In this document: positions 51,411 through 59,987 of the stretch, one piece after another | How positions within the stretch are numbered: position 1 is the stretch's first letter | How the letters are laid out: each line of letters starts with the position of its first letter | From: DATBFG01 sp036558645 | Lineage (GTDB): Bacteria; Acidobacteriota; Terriglobia; Terriglobales; Acidobacteriaceae | Direction of reading: 5' to 3' | DNA: 64,000 bases | NCBI GenBank assembly: GCA_036558645.1 | Contig: DATBFG010000114.1 | Coordinates: 1 to 64,000 of the forward strand | Notes under the pieces: model-generated | Seen by the model: only the letters and a program-made list of their open reading frames with translations | Database searches by the model: none | What the model was told of the DNA's origin: nothing | Position numbers and translations under genes: made by a program

Positions 51411-52349
51411 TTAGCTGCCCTTACCAGCCAGTCGATTAAGTTGGGAACGCCAGTCCAGTTCGTCGACAAAGTGTCCAGAATCGCGCCAGTTAGGCACGAC
51501 CTTCACAAACAATTCCAGGTAAACCTTGGTATCGACCATCTTTTCAATTTGCACGCGCGAAGCAGTACCTATCTTCTTCAGCATGCTTCCGCCTTTGCCC
51601 ACCAAAATTCGCTTCTGCCCTTCGCGCTCGCAATAGATAACAGCGGCGATCCGGGTGAGCCGTTCCCCCTCTTCGAACTTCTCGACCACAACAGAAGTCG
51701 TGTAAGGAAGTTCTTCACTGGTCTCAAACATGATCTGCTCACGTATACCTTCGGCTACCATGAAGCGCAATGGTTGATCCGTCAGCTGATCGCAGTCAAA
51801 GTAGCGCGGGCCATCAGGCAATGCCTCAATGGTTTTCTCTAAAAGTAGGTCAAGGCCTTCGCGCTTGCGCGCGGAGATTGGGATGATCTCCTGAAAAGGA
51901 TAAGCCTCGCGAAACCGGTCCATCAGCGGTAGTAACTTTTCTTTGCTTCCCCTGAGAAGATCGATCTTGTTGAGCAGCAAGAATGCCGGAGTGTTTGCCT
52001 TCTTCAGAACATCGAGGACTATCGGATCGGCAGGGTTGTGGCGGGCAGCGATATCGACAATCAGAAGGACTAAGTGACTGCCCTCGAGAGCATCTCGCAC
52101 TTCAGACATCATCTTGCGTCCGAGCGAACTGTCAGGCTTATGCACACCGGGCGTGTCAATAAGTATGACCTGGCCTTTGGGTCGCCCTTTTTTTCCACGG
52201 GCATTAATTACACCCAGGATTCGATTGCGCGTGGTCTGAGGCTTCGGACTGATGATAGCCAGCTTTTCGCCCACCAGCGCATTCAGCAATGTCGATTTGC
52301 CGGCATTGGGCAGGCCGAGAATGCAAACAAATCCAGAGTGAAATGCCAT
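51411..52349 (-). CDS. era: GTPase Era
   Basis: A 312-residue GTPase. G1 is GLPNAGKS, G2 the KPQTTR segment, G3 DTPG, G4 NKID and G5 SAR. The C-terminal KH domain (residues about 215-300) contains the GKGGSMLKKIG RNA-binding loop. Era binds the 3' end of 16S rRNA during assembly of the 30S subunit. Alanine at position 6 of the G1 loop and a slightly long insert near GKKGRPKGQ differ from E. coli. It lies downstream of the CNNM gene (38 bases) in the phoH-ybeY-CNNM-era order known from many bacteria. Confidence 0.96.
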   Translation of the reverse strand: MAFHSGFVCILGLPNAGKSTLLNALVGEKLAIISPKPQTTRNRILGVINARGKKGRPKGQVILIDTPGVHKPDSSLGRKMMSEVRDALEGSHLVLLIVDIAARHNPADPIVLDVLKKANTPAFLLLNKIDLLRGSKEKLLPLMDRFREAYPFQEIIPISARKREGLDLLLEKTIEALPDGPRYFDCDQLTDQPLRFMVAEGIREQIMFETSEELPYTTSVVVEKFEEGERLTRIAAVIYCEREGQKRILVGKGGSMLKKIGTASRVQIEKMVDTKVYLELFVKVVPNWRDSGHFVDELDWRSQLNRLAGKGS

Positions 52350-52387
52350 GGCGTCAGGACTGACTTAGCGTTTGGAACATGGAAGGA

Positions 52388-53653
52388 CTATATCAGCTTC
52401 ATTTGCCGTGGCTGTGGTACGGAGACGCGTACTCGTTCGACACGACGCTCGGTTGATTCCACAACCTCAAAGCGGAGCCCATCCACCTCTACGACCTCGC
52501 CCTTGTGGGGTATGCGGCCGGCAAGTTCGCTCACCAGGCCGGCAACGGTGGCAGATTCCTGCCCCTCGGGACGGATTCCAAAAAGCTCATCCAATCGGTC
52601 GATGTCCATATTGCCGCGCACCACGTAGGTGTGATCATTTTCGCGAACAATTTCTCCTTTTTCGTGTTCGTCGCTGATCTCACCAACTATCTCTTCGACC
52701 AGATCCTCGATCGTAACCAGTCCCGCAACTCCACCGTATTCGTCTACCACAATTGCCATCCGAATGTTGTTTTTCTGCATTTCCCGCAACAGGTCGCTTC
52801 CAAGCTTGCTCTCCGGAACGAAATAGACGTCCCGCCTCATCAGGGTATCGACGGTGCGCATTGAAGCTTCGCTATCGGGAATCTGCAGGATGTCTTGCGC
52901 GTAAACGATGCCCTTGATGTTATGGATCGAGCCCTCGTAAACAGGCACGCGCGAGAACGGATGCACACGCAGTAATTCGATCAATTGCTCCACGGTCGTA
53001 TTCACCGTGACAGCCGTGATTTCCGGCCGTGGCTTCATCGCCTCGCGAACAGTTTTTTCTCCAAACTCGACCACGGACTGGATCAGGTCACGATTGGTTT
53101 CATCCAATATGCCTTCTTCTTGTCCAGCTTCCAGAAGAGCATCTACAGCTTCAGCTTGAGTTTCCGGGGCTTCGTCGACATGTTCCTTCGTAAGCGCCGT
53201 GACAGATTGCAAAAAGCCAAGGACCAGTGTCATGGGAAGAACCGCGTAAATTAGGACACGCAGCAAGAATGTCCAGCGGACAAGCCATATACCGGCTGTA
53301 CGCGCGAACAACACAAAGGGCAGGAAGCGGTTAAACACAATGATGATCAGTACAAGACTCAGAATGCCTTCCAGGATCTCGTGCGAAGTCCAGTTGGCAT
53401 CGCGGAATATCGCATAACCGATCACTACAGCGATAGCGGCGATGGTCATCTGGGTAAGCAGCGCCATCGAGAGCAGAGCTCGCGTGCGGCTGACCCCCAA
53501 ACGAGGTTCGACCTTCTGCTCAAAAGAATCAATGTTGTCTTGAAACTCGCGCGAGAGGAACTTGCCAATCTCAGAGTAAAGACGATCCACGTACGAGACG
53601 AGCGCCAGAATCCCGAGGAGCAGAAGTAGCGCTACTGCGATCGCATAATTCAT
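52388..53653 (-). CDS. CNNM/CBS-domain hemolysin-family membrane protein (CorC-HlyC type)
   Basis: A 421-residue protein. Four N-terminal hydrophobic helices form a CNNM domain (VALLLLLGILALVSYVDRL to about residue 170). Two CBS domains follow (VREAMKPRPEITAVTVNTTV, then VVDEYGGVAGLVTIEDLVEE), and the C-terminal CorC/HlyC domain has DRLDELFGI. Family members bind nucleotides and are linked to magnesium/cobalt efflux. The start overlaps the ybeY stop by 4 bases (ATGA), so it is translationally coupled to it. Hemolytic activity is not expected despite the old name. Confidence 0.9.
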   Translation of the reverse strand: MNYAIAVALLLLLGILALVSYVDRLYSEIGKFLSREFQDNIDSFEQKVEPRLGVSRTRALLSMALLTQMTIAAIAVVIGYAIFRDANWTSHEILEGILSLVLIIIVFNRFLPFVLFARTAGIWLVRWTFLLRVLIYAVLPMTLVLGFLQSVTALTKEHVDEAPETQAEAVDALLEAGQEEGILDETNRDLIQSVVEFGEKTVREAMKPRPEITAVTVNTTVEQLIELLRVHPFSRVPVYEGSIHNIKGIVYAQDILQIPDSEASMRTVDTLMRRDVYFVPESKLGSDLLREMQKNNIRMAIVVDEYGGVAGLVTIEDLVEEIVGEISDEHEKGEIVRENDHTYVVRGNMDIDRLDELFGIRPEGQESATVAGLVSELAGRIPHKGEVVEVDGLRFEVVESTERRVERVRVSVPQPRQMKLI

Positions 53654-54174
53654 CGACTATGCCTCTGTCTCGACCGCATGAGACCGGCAGATTTCCTGAA
53701 TGGTAGGCTTTCGATCGAACTGCTCCTTTCGATCAGCGTCTGCGGAAGCTTCAATTTCTTGCGCAACTGACGCTCGCGTTGCGCCATCTCTCCCTCGTCT
53801 CTCTCGTGATCATATCCAGCCAAATGAAGCATTCCATGAAGGGCCAGTATCTTGACTTCTTCGGCGGGTGAGTGTCCGAGTAAGCGTGCGTTAGTAGCCG
53901 CAATTTCCGCTGAGATTGCCACATCTCCAGCAAATCCGATGCTCATTGAAGGTTCTGCCGGAAACGAAAGCACATCGGTTGGGCCGTTCTTCCCGCGAAA
54001 GCGGCCATTCAACGACCGCATTTCGCGGTTACTTGTCAAAAGGACGTGAACCTCGCCTAAGACGCCGGCTGCACGCGCCGCACGTCCCACGAACATCGAT
54101 AATGCACGCTCGGTCAACTGCGCAACCCGCTTGCGAAAGATGACCACCGATCTTCTCCGCGTAGCGAATACCAA
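53650..54174 (-). CDS. ybeY: endoribonuclease YbeY
   Basis: A 174-residue protein with the zinc-binding motif H113-x3-H117-x5-H123 in ALHGMLHLAGYDHE, and TDVLSFP near residue 66, both diagnostic for YbeY. It acts in 16S rRNA 3' end processing and 70S quality control with Era, whose gene follows two places on. The C-terminal 35 residues are extra and basic. The gene follows phoH by 48 bases and overlaps the CNNM gene by 4. Confidence 0.95.
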   Translation of the reverse strand: MVFATRRRSVVIFRKRVAQLTERALSMFVGRAARAAGVLGEVHVLLTSNREMRSLNGRFRGKNGPTDVLSFPAEPSMSIGFAGDVAISAEIAATNARLLGHSPAEEVKILALHGMLHLAGYDHERDEGEMAQRERQLRKKLKLPQTLIERSSSIESLPFRKSAGLMRSRQRHSR

Positions 54175-54222
54175 ATCAAAGGGAGGGCCGTCGCCGGTGC
54201 CCTCCCTCTTCAGCAGTCTAGA

Positions 54223-55290
54223 TTATTCCTTGACTTCAGGTTGCGCCTGCCCCAACTCCTGAACGGGAGGAACACTTATCTCAGTACCGTTTGCCTTGGG
54301 CGACGTCGCACCTTTCGCTTCCAGCAAAGATAGCTGTTCTTCCGCAACCCGCGTCCTGTGCTCATCATATGCGCGAATGATGCGTTGAACCAGATGGTGC
54401 CGAACTACGTCACCTTCGTCAAAGTACACAAAGGTCAAGCCATCCACATTTTTCAGGATATCAACGGCTTCGATCAGACCGCTTCGGCGCGCATTCGGCA
54501 AGTCGATTTGCGTTACATCTCCGGTGATTACGGCCTTGGAGTTGAATCCCAAACGAGTGACGAACATCTTCATCTGTTCGGAAGTTGTGTTCTGCGCCTC
54601 GTCCAAAATAACGAATGAGTCGTTCAGCGTGCGTCCGCGCATGAAAGCAATGGGAGCGATTTCAATTACGTTCTTTTCAAGGTAGCGATCCACTCGCTCC
54701 GGATCCAGCATGTCATAAAGTGCGTCGTAGAGCGGACGCAAATACGGATCGATTTTCTCCTGCAACGTCCCAGGCAGAAACCCGAGGCGCTCTCCAGCTT
54801 CGACGGCAGGCCTGGCGAGGATGATGCGATTCACGCGCTTCGCGATCAAGGCCGATATCGCCATTGCAACCGCGAGATAAGTTTTCCCAGTCCCAGCAGG
54901 TCCGATCCCGAAAACCATGTCGTGGCCTTCGATGGCATCGAGGTAACGCCTCTGATTAGCGCTTTTGGGCTGAACAGATCGCCTACCAAGGGATCGCTGA
55001 CGTCCCGCTTCAGCAAGATCTCGCAGGCTTGCTTTGGGATCGGTAACCAGAACGCGGAGCATGCTGTTGAGATCGCCATTGTTGAACGTATGTCCCGAGC
55101 GCTGAAGGTGTTCGAAATCAGCGAATACTTGTTCGGCGCGGCCGACATCCCGCGCCGCGCCCTCCAGTTCGATAGATTTCGACCTTAGATCAATCGTGAC
55201 GTTCAGGCCCTCCTCGAGAAGGTGCAGATTTTCATCCCGAGTGCCGAACAAAAGCTCAATATTGGGACTAATTTCGATGCTTTTCTTCAT
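54223..55290 (-). CDS. phoH: PhoH family ATPase (PhoL type)
   Basis: A 355-residue protein. Residues 28-100 resemble an RNA-binding KH-like domain common in PhoH. Walker A is GIGPAGTGKT (128-137) and Walker B is FVILDEAQNTT, with the conserved GEPG-like ARPAVEAGERLGFLPG and the late GDVTQIDL. PhoH-type proteins are P-loop NTPases linked with RNA metabolism; this one heads the phoH-ybeY-CNNM-era group as in many bacteria. The C-terminus is a flexible Pro/Gln tail. No other gene lies in the 271 bases before it, which should hold its promoter. Confidence 0.93.
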   Translation of the reverse strand: MKKSIEISPNIELLFGTRDENLHLLEEGLNVTIDLRSKSIELEGAARDVGRAEQVFADFEHLQRSGHTFNNGDLNSMLRVLVTDPKASLRDLAEAGRQRSLGRRSVQPKSANQRRYLDAIEGHDMVFGIGPAGTGKTYLAVAMAISALIAKRVNRIILARPAVEAGERLGFLPGTLQEKIDPYLRPLYDALYDMLDPERVDRYLEKNVIEIAPIAFMRGRTLNDSFVILDEAQNTTSEQMKMFVTRLGFNSKAVITGDVTQIDLPNARRSGLIEAVDILKNVDGLTFVYFDEGDVVRHHLVQRIIRAYDEHRTRVAEEQLSLLEAKGATSPKANGTEISVPPVQELGQAQPEVKE

Positions 55291-55561
55291 TCAGCTGCTG
55301 GCGCACCCTTCCGTACAAACCGTTCTAGACAAACAGCCGACGTAATACCGTCAACTCCAGCCCGCACAAACGTACACGCCCGGCGCTGGACCGAGGTCGA
55401 TTGCAGACAAACCATTCTGGAGCGTGGAGATGGAACCAGCCGAAGTGCTCGCGCCGAAGTGCAAGCAACTACCATTGCGATCAAGGTTACCCCGCTCCTT
55501 AGATGGAGTCAATGGCGGGCACGATGCCTGCACCGGGCCGATCATTGTAGACTCAGCCCGT
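55291..55561. other. spacer between the AAA ATPase gene and phoH
   Basis: These 271 bases follow the AAA ATPase stop (minus) and precede phoH. I see no convincing reading frame and no hairpin with a T-run in it. The promoter of the phoH operon should be here, but no consensus box is clear. Confidence 0.4.
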
Positions 55562-57151
55562 TTACACCGCCTCTGCTTTCGCCACCGTCACCGACGCTGG
55601 AACAGCCCTGGTACGAGCCCATTCCCGAAGCGCATCCAGTTCCTCGGCGCGAGTTCTCGAAAGCGGAACTGTGCCCTTCAGAGCATTCAGTAGTAGCTGG
55701 GTGCTCATGGGCTGCTTGCTGGAGTAAGAGGCGTAAAGGGCTGTCTGCACAGCCGCGTCGATCTCCGCGCCAGAGTAGCCCTCTGCCGCGGCGGAAACCT
55801 GATCAAGATCAAATTCGCCCGCATTACGCTTCTTTCGGGCTAACTGGATGGCAAAAATCTGTTTACGTTCCGCCTGGTTCGGTAGGTCGACGAAAAACAA
55901 CTCGTCGAATCGTCCTTTACGAATCAATTCTGGCGGAAGAGCATTCACGTTATTGCAGGTAGCCGCGACGAATACCGGCGACTTGCGATCTTGCATCCAG
56001 CCGAGAAAGGCAGCAAGAATGCGCGAGGAAACGCCGGCGTCGACAGACGCGGAATCAGGACCACTACCAGCAAAAACTTTTTCTAACTCATCAATCCAAA
56101 GCACACAGGGAGCCAAGCCTTCAGCGACCTTGAAGACCTTCTGAATTCGCTTCTCCGTCTCACCGATGAACTTGTCATAGATGGCTGCGGTGTCGAACTT
56201 CACCAATGGAAGTTTCCACTCACCGGCGATCGCACGGGCGCACATGCTTTTGCCGCAACCCTGCACACCCAGAATGATGACGCCTCGTGCAGGCTCAAGA
56301 CCATATTCACGCGCCGCGTCCTCCCAGGCGCCCCGGCGCCGCGCGAGCCAGTTCTTGAGATCCTCTATCCCTCCCAGCGCAGCCATATTGTCCGAAACCT
56401 CAATGAACTCCAGCATGCCAGACCGGCGCAGCAACTCCTTCTTGGCGCTAAGGATGTCGGTAATGGTGTCGGGACAGAGCGCATAGCGGCTCACGATCGC
56501 TTGCGAAGTCGCACGCTCGGCTTCTTCTTCAGTAAGGCCCCGTAGATTGGCCGCGACTGCATCTACGCCAGCCGCGTCGAGCTTGAGCTGAAGCGTGTAG
56601 GTTCTTGACAGGCGGGCATAGGTCTCGTGAACGATTTCCCGTAGTCGCTGTTGATCCGGCAAGGGGAGATCGAAATACTCAACCAGGCTGGTAAGTTCCG
56701 GGGGCATCTGGATCGACGGCGCGGTCAAGATGAGCGTGCGCCGATTCGCCGAAAACTTCTGCCCCACATCCCGGAGCCTCCGTATGGTGATTGGGTCTTC
56801 CATGTGACGATGAAAGTCCTTGAAGACAAAGACGGCCTCAATGGACATACTTTCCAAGTTTGCCAGCGCCTGAACTGGATTGGTCGTGTTGTAAATGGCT
56901 GATGGAGGCGCATCCTTGCCCTCAGAAGGCACGGCCGACCGAGAATGGGTAGCGTAAGCCTGCGTGTCGGATGGTCGCGTTCCTGAACGAAACAGGCCGT
57001 CGGCGACACTCCACTCAAATGTCGCCATATTGAGATCGGCACACGCAGCCCGAACAAGGGTGAGCGCGCGCAGTTCTTCGACCGTCTCCATAACAACAAT
57101 TGGAGTGGACGAATTGACCAGTACCTTAAGCCGCTCAAGAGGATTTGTCAT
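55562..57151 (-). CDS. AAA family ATPase, Ycf46-like
   Basis: A 529-residue protein. The N-terminal 230 residues have a degenerate P-loop-like fold (VFVFKDFHRHMEDP resembles a Walker B; RTLILTAPS, a sensor strand). The C-terminal AAA+ module has Walker A GVQGCGKS (K301), Walker B CVLWIDELEK (349-358), sensor 1 FVAATCNNVNALPPEL and arginine finger GRFDE. This two-part layout is that of cyanobacterial/plastid Ycf46, of which Synechocystis Slr0374 has been linked to carbon-dioxide use. Function here is unknown. The gene is divergent from rpsT, with a 91-base spacer. Confidence 0.88.
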   Translation of the reverse strand: MTNPLERLKVLVNSSTPIVVMETVEELRALTLVRAACADLNMATFEWSVADGLFRSGTRPSDTQAYATHSRSAVPSEGKDAPPSAIYNTTNPVQALANLESMSIEAVFVFKDFHRHMEDPITIRRLRDVGQKFSANRRTLILTAPSIQMPPELTSLVEYFDLPLPDQQRLREIVHETYARLSRTYTLQLKLDAAGVDAVAANLRGLTEEEAERATSQAIVSRYALCPDTITDILSAKKELLRRSGMLEFIEVSDNMAALGGIEDLKNWLARRRGAWEDAAREYGLEPARGVIILGVQGCGKSMCARAIAGEWKLPLVKFDTAAIYDKFIGETEKRIQKVFKVAEGLAPCVLWIDELEKVFAGSGPDSASVDAGVSSRILAAFLGWMQDRKSPVFVAATCNNVNALPPELIRKGRFDELFFVDLPNQAERKQIFAIQLARKKRNAGEFDLDQVSAAAEGYSGAEIDAAVQTALYASYSSKQPMSTQLLLNALKGTVPLSRTRAEELDALREWARTRAVPASVTVAKAEAV

Positions 57152-57155
57152 CTGG

Positions 57156-57185
57156 TTGACCAGTCACGACTTACTCCCGTAAAAT
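57156..57185 (+). promoter_or_regulatory. promoter of rpsT
   Basis: TTGACC (5 of 6) at 57156-57161 and TAAAAT (5 of 6) at 57180-57185 are 18 bases apart. A short hairpin (TACCG-TATT-CGGTA) begins at the expected transcription start, giving a leader of about 50 bases. The site overlaps the start region of the divergent AAA ATPase gene. Confidence 0.6.
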
Positions 57186-57242
57186 ACCGTATTCGGTACC
57201 CACCGGAACATCCTCGATAAGAAACGAAGGTAATCAGGCAGA

Positions 57243-57506
57243 ATGGCAAATCATTTTTCGGCGCTAAAGCGCGCCCGTCAGACCGAAAAACGCACCGCTC
57301 GCAACCGAGCTAACCGTTCCCGTTTGCGCACCGCGTTGCGTGATATGCGCGAGGCCCTCGCCAAGGGGGAAAAGGAATCGGCGGAGACGTCTTATCGCAA
57401 GACCGTCTCGGCCCTCGATAAAGCGATCCAGAAGGGCGTGATTCATTCCAATACCGCGTCGCGCTACAAATCGCGGTTGAGCGCCCGCGTTCGTGGGCTG
57501 AAATAG
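57243..57506 (+). CDS. rpsT: 30S ribosomal protein S20
   Basis: An 87-residue, strongly basic, helical protein beginning MANHFSALKRARQTEKR, the standard S20 start, with RNRANRSRLRTALRDMREA and HSNTASRYKSRLSARV matching the family. It binds 16S rRNA early in 30S assembly. It is a single gene with its own promoter and a terminator hairpin, as is usual for rpsT. The ribosome binding site before the ATG (GAAGGTAATCAGGCAGA) is moderate. Confidence 0.97.
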   Translation: MANHFSALKRARQTEKRTARNRANRSRLRTALRDMREALAKGEKESAETSYRKTVSALDKAIQKGVIHSNTASRYKSRLSARVRGLK

Positions 57507-57528
57507 CAATACTTGTTCTTGCTCGATT

Positions 57529-57560
57529 CGGCAGGCTTGAGCCTGCCGATTTGCTTTTTG
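57529..57560 (+). terminator. intrinsic terminator of rpsT
   Basis: CGGCAGGC and GCCTGCCG form a perfect 8-bp stem with a TTGA loop, 22 bases past the stop, followed by ATTTGCTTTTTG. On the minus strand it may also help end the nat transcript, since the convergent nat stop is only 27 bases further. Confidence 0.75.
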
Positions 57561-57575
57561 TTGGCGAAGCAAGAC

Positions 57576-58328
57576 CTATAGCACCACGCCGAAGTGCTCC
57601 TTCAGGGCAGCAAGCCAATTTTCTTCCGTTCCTAAGTCATTCTCCGTTCGCACTCCGCTCTTCGTGACAATCAACTTTCGACCAGAGAGCGTGATACGCC
57701 CGTCAGGCGTCGCTCGCGTACAAATTCGATTCTGGGTAAAGTGAGAATCCGGAGAGGTCTGATGAAATCGACACATCTCTGCGAACTCATCCAGGCGACG
57801 TGGGATCTCCGTAAAAGAATACTGACGCAGCCAGCTGCCGTCTGGCTCCGCCCTTTCCATACGAATGGAGGTTCCCTCCGGCATCAGCCGAAATTGCCTG
57901 CCATGCTGTTCCTGCACGATCTCCGGTTGCAAGAGCAAAGGTTCCAAGAATGACTCGCCGAAACCAACATCCGCAAGCCACGGCTCTTTGAGGTCCACTC
58001 GCAGCGTCAGGTGATCGAATTCCGGGCTTGAACTGCCGTCACGCCGGGCAACGCGGGCAGAAAGCATTGTTACCTTGAATCCTAAGCGTTGCAGGAGCGC
58101 CCCAAAAGCAGAGTTGAGCTCGTAACAAAAGCCGCCTCGCTTTAGTTCCACAACCTTGCGAACAGCGGCAGACACATCACATGCAATAAGCCGGTGGAGG
58201 CCTATATCCAGGTTCTCAAAAGGAACCGCGTAAAGGTGCGCGAGATGCAAAGCTCGTAGGGTTTCAGGCGTGGGAGCGGTCGGACCCGTATACCTGAGAC
58301 GACCCAGGTAAGCTGCAAGATTCACCAT
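57576..58328 (-). CDS. nat: arylamine N-acetyltransferase
   Basis: A 250-residue protein with the cysteine protease-like NAT triad: C68 in RGGFCYELN, H106 in FDHLTLRV and D120 in LADVGFG. The start YLGRLRYTGPTAPTPETLRALHLAH is conserved in the family. It transfers acetyl groups from acetyl-CoA to arylamines or arylhydrazines. The protein is a little shorter than the 270-280 usual. It follows holA by 13 bases and is probably the last gene of that operon. Confidence 0.93.
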   Translation of the reverse strand: MVNLAAYLGRLRYTGPTAPTPETLRALHLAHLYAVPFENLDIGLHRLIACDVSAAVRKVVELKRGGFCYELNSAFGALLQRLGFKVTMLSARVARRDGSSSPEFDHLTLRVDLKEPWLADVGFGESFLEPLLLQPEIVQEQHGRQFRLMPEGTSIRMERAEPDGSWLRQYSFTEIPRRLDEFAEMCRFHQTSPDSHFTQNRICTRATPDGRITLSGRKLIVTKSGVRTENDLGTEENWLAALKEHFGVVL

Positions 58329-58341
58329 CTAGCCGTTCCGC

Positions 58342-59466
58342 CTAAACCGGCAGCTCATCCTGCGACCACCCCGGAACTTCTACTTTAGGATCGGCCGTAA
58401 GATCGAGGACCAGCTTTTCGAGGACAAAGCGTTTGCTGGGAGGATTTGAACGCAGTGCCAAGTCGGTCTTCGCAACCAACCGAATCGCGCGGGTGAGTTC
58501 CCGCTTCGATTTGTAGCGTCGTGCCTGTTTGATGATGTCATCGGCAGCAAACGGCGGTACCCGAAAACCCTGCCAAAGCGCCGCCCAAAGCATGCGCTGG
58601 TCGCGGACGTTCCGTTCGAGGATCACCAACATCTGGCGGAAAGTCTTGGCCAGCATGTAGAGATGACCGATAGCTGCCTCGTCGCCGTCCCCTGTGGTCA
58701 GCAATGAATCCAGCATTTGCAGCGCGCGTACCCGATCCTTCGAGGAAATGGCATCCGTTAATTCGTAGAGAGAGCGCTGCTTCGCGGCAAGGACCATGGT
58801 CTCTACATCGCCCAGCGTGATGCGCTTCTTCTCTCCCACATAGAGAATCAGCTTCTCAAGTTCGTTGGACACCATCATCATGTCGCCGCCGAGGGCATCC
58901 ACCATTTCGCGCGCGGCGTCCACATCGATCTTTACTTCTCGGGTCGTGCAGTACTCGCCGATCCAGCGCACGGCGTCGCCCTCTTCCACTCGGGCAAGTT
59001 CCACGATGGCGCAGTAGTCGCCCAAGGTGTCGCGGATTCGCTGGTAACGGTCCTTGTCGTTCAGGTCCATGCGGCGCGCGTCGGCAGGAATGCTGATGTG
59101 ATCGGCCACAAAGATAAGTACAGCATCCGGGTTGGGGTCTTTGCAGTACGCCTCGATCGCGCCAAGTTTTTCGTCGTTGGAGCCGCGGCCAAACAAGGCC
59201 TTCACGCCGCGCACAAAGAAAATTTGAAATGGAGCCATCAAGGATGGCGTGCGGGCGCGGTCGAGAATCTCTGCCAGGTCGGTGTCAGCAAGATCGAAAT
59301 CAAAAAAACTGAAGTCTCGGAGATCGGAAGGAACCAGGTGATCGAGAATTGCCTCGCGGCAGCGCTTTCGGAAAAAAGCTTCATCACCGACGAAAACGTA
59401 TGCTGGACGCAGTTTGCGCGCTTGCACTTCGGAAACAAAACGATCCGCCTGTGCAAACGAACGCAT
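58342..59466 (-). CDS. holA: DNA polymerase III subunit delta
   Basis: A 374-residue protein with the HolA pattern: RPAYVFVGDEAFFRKRC at the start of the AAA-like domain, then an internal helical domain (DAAREMVDALGGDMMMVSNELEKLILY) and the C-terminal collar (ALRSNPPSKRFVLEKLVL). Delta opens the beta sliding clamp in the clamp-loader complex. The ATG overlaps the lptE stop by one base (TGATG), as lptE-holA pairs do in many bacteria. It is not a typical operon partner for LPS genes functionally. Confidence 0.92.
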   Translation of the reverse strand: MRSFAQADRFVSEVQARKLRPAYVFVGDEAFFRKRCREAILDHLVPSDLRDFSFFDFDLADTDLAEILDRARTPSLMAPFQIFFVRGVKALFGRGSNDEKLGAIEAYCKDPNPDAVLIFVADHISIPADARRMDLNDKDRYQRIRDTLGDYCAIVELARVEEGDAVRWIGEYCTTREVKIDVDAAREMVDALGGDMMMVSNELEKLILYVGEKKRITLGDVETMVLAAKQRSLYELTDAISSKDRVRALQMLDSLLTTGDGDEAAIGHLYMLAKTFRQMLVILERNVRDQRMLWAALWQGFRVPPFAADDIIKQARRYKSKRELTRAIRLVAKTDLALRSNPPSKRFVLEKLVLDLTADPKVEVPGWSQDELPV

Positions 59467-59987
59467 CAGAATCCCTCCAGGATATTGCTCACCAGAGTCC
59501 GAGCAAAATCGCGCGAAAGGCGTTGGAAGGCCGGCGAATCCTCTTCGAAGAAACTGGAGAGTTCCCGCGAAACCTGGTACTGATCGCGATAGATGTAGGA
59601 ATCGTTTTGGTAGAGGACTTTGCCTTGGCGGTCATTGAGCGAAACTTTCATCGTCACGATCACCATTACGCTGGCGGCCCGGCCGGTCACAGAATCATAT
59701 GTCAGGGGAGCCGTATAGGTTGAAGTCACAGTTCCATGCAAGGTTGCGTCTGCGCCTTCCTCAACCTCATTTAAAACGTGATAGTGCGTCCGGGTAACCA
59801 TCTCGCGCACGACGGCGCTCGTGAGCATTTGCTCGATTTTATAGGTCTGAGTCTGATTGACAAATGAAGGGATTGCGATCGAGCGAATGTCTTGCGGAAG
59901 CTGAGCGGCATGCCCCGCGGTGTGATAGCCACAGGCTGTGCTTAGCAGCAAGAGGAGGGCTACGAGCCCTGCCAATCGGCATCTCAC
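59466..59987 (-). CDS. lptE: LPS assembly lipoprotein LptE
   Basis: A 173-residue lipoprotein. Signal peptide with lipobox TAC-G (Cys19 of LLLLLSTACGYHTAG), then a beta-alpha fold matching the LptE/RlpB family (IRSIAIPSFVNQTQTYKIEQ, DATLHGTVTSTYTAPLTY, REMVTRTHYHVL). LptE helps LptD insert LPS in the outer membrane, indicating an LPS-bearing diderm envelope. The GTG at 59987 overlaps the previous stop by 4 bases (GTGA) and follows GGGGGAAG, so it is preferred over a longer in-frame start at 60032. It is coupled to holA downstream. Confidence 0.88.
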   Translation of the reverse strand: MRCRLAGLVALLLLLSTACGYHTAGHAAQLPQDIRSIAIPSFVNQTQTYKIEQMLTSAVVREMVTRTHYHVLNEVEEGADATLHGTVTSTYTAPLTYDSVTGRAASVMVIVTMKVSLNDRQGKVLYQNDSYIYRDQYQVSRELSSFFEEDSPAFQRLSRDFARTLVSNILEGF

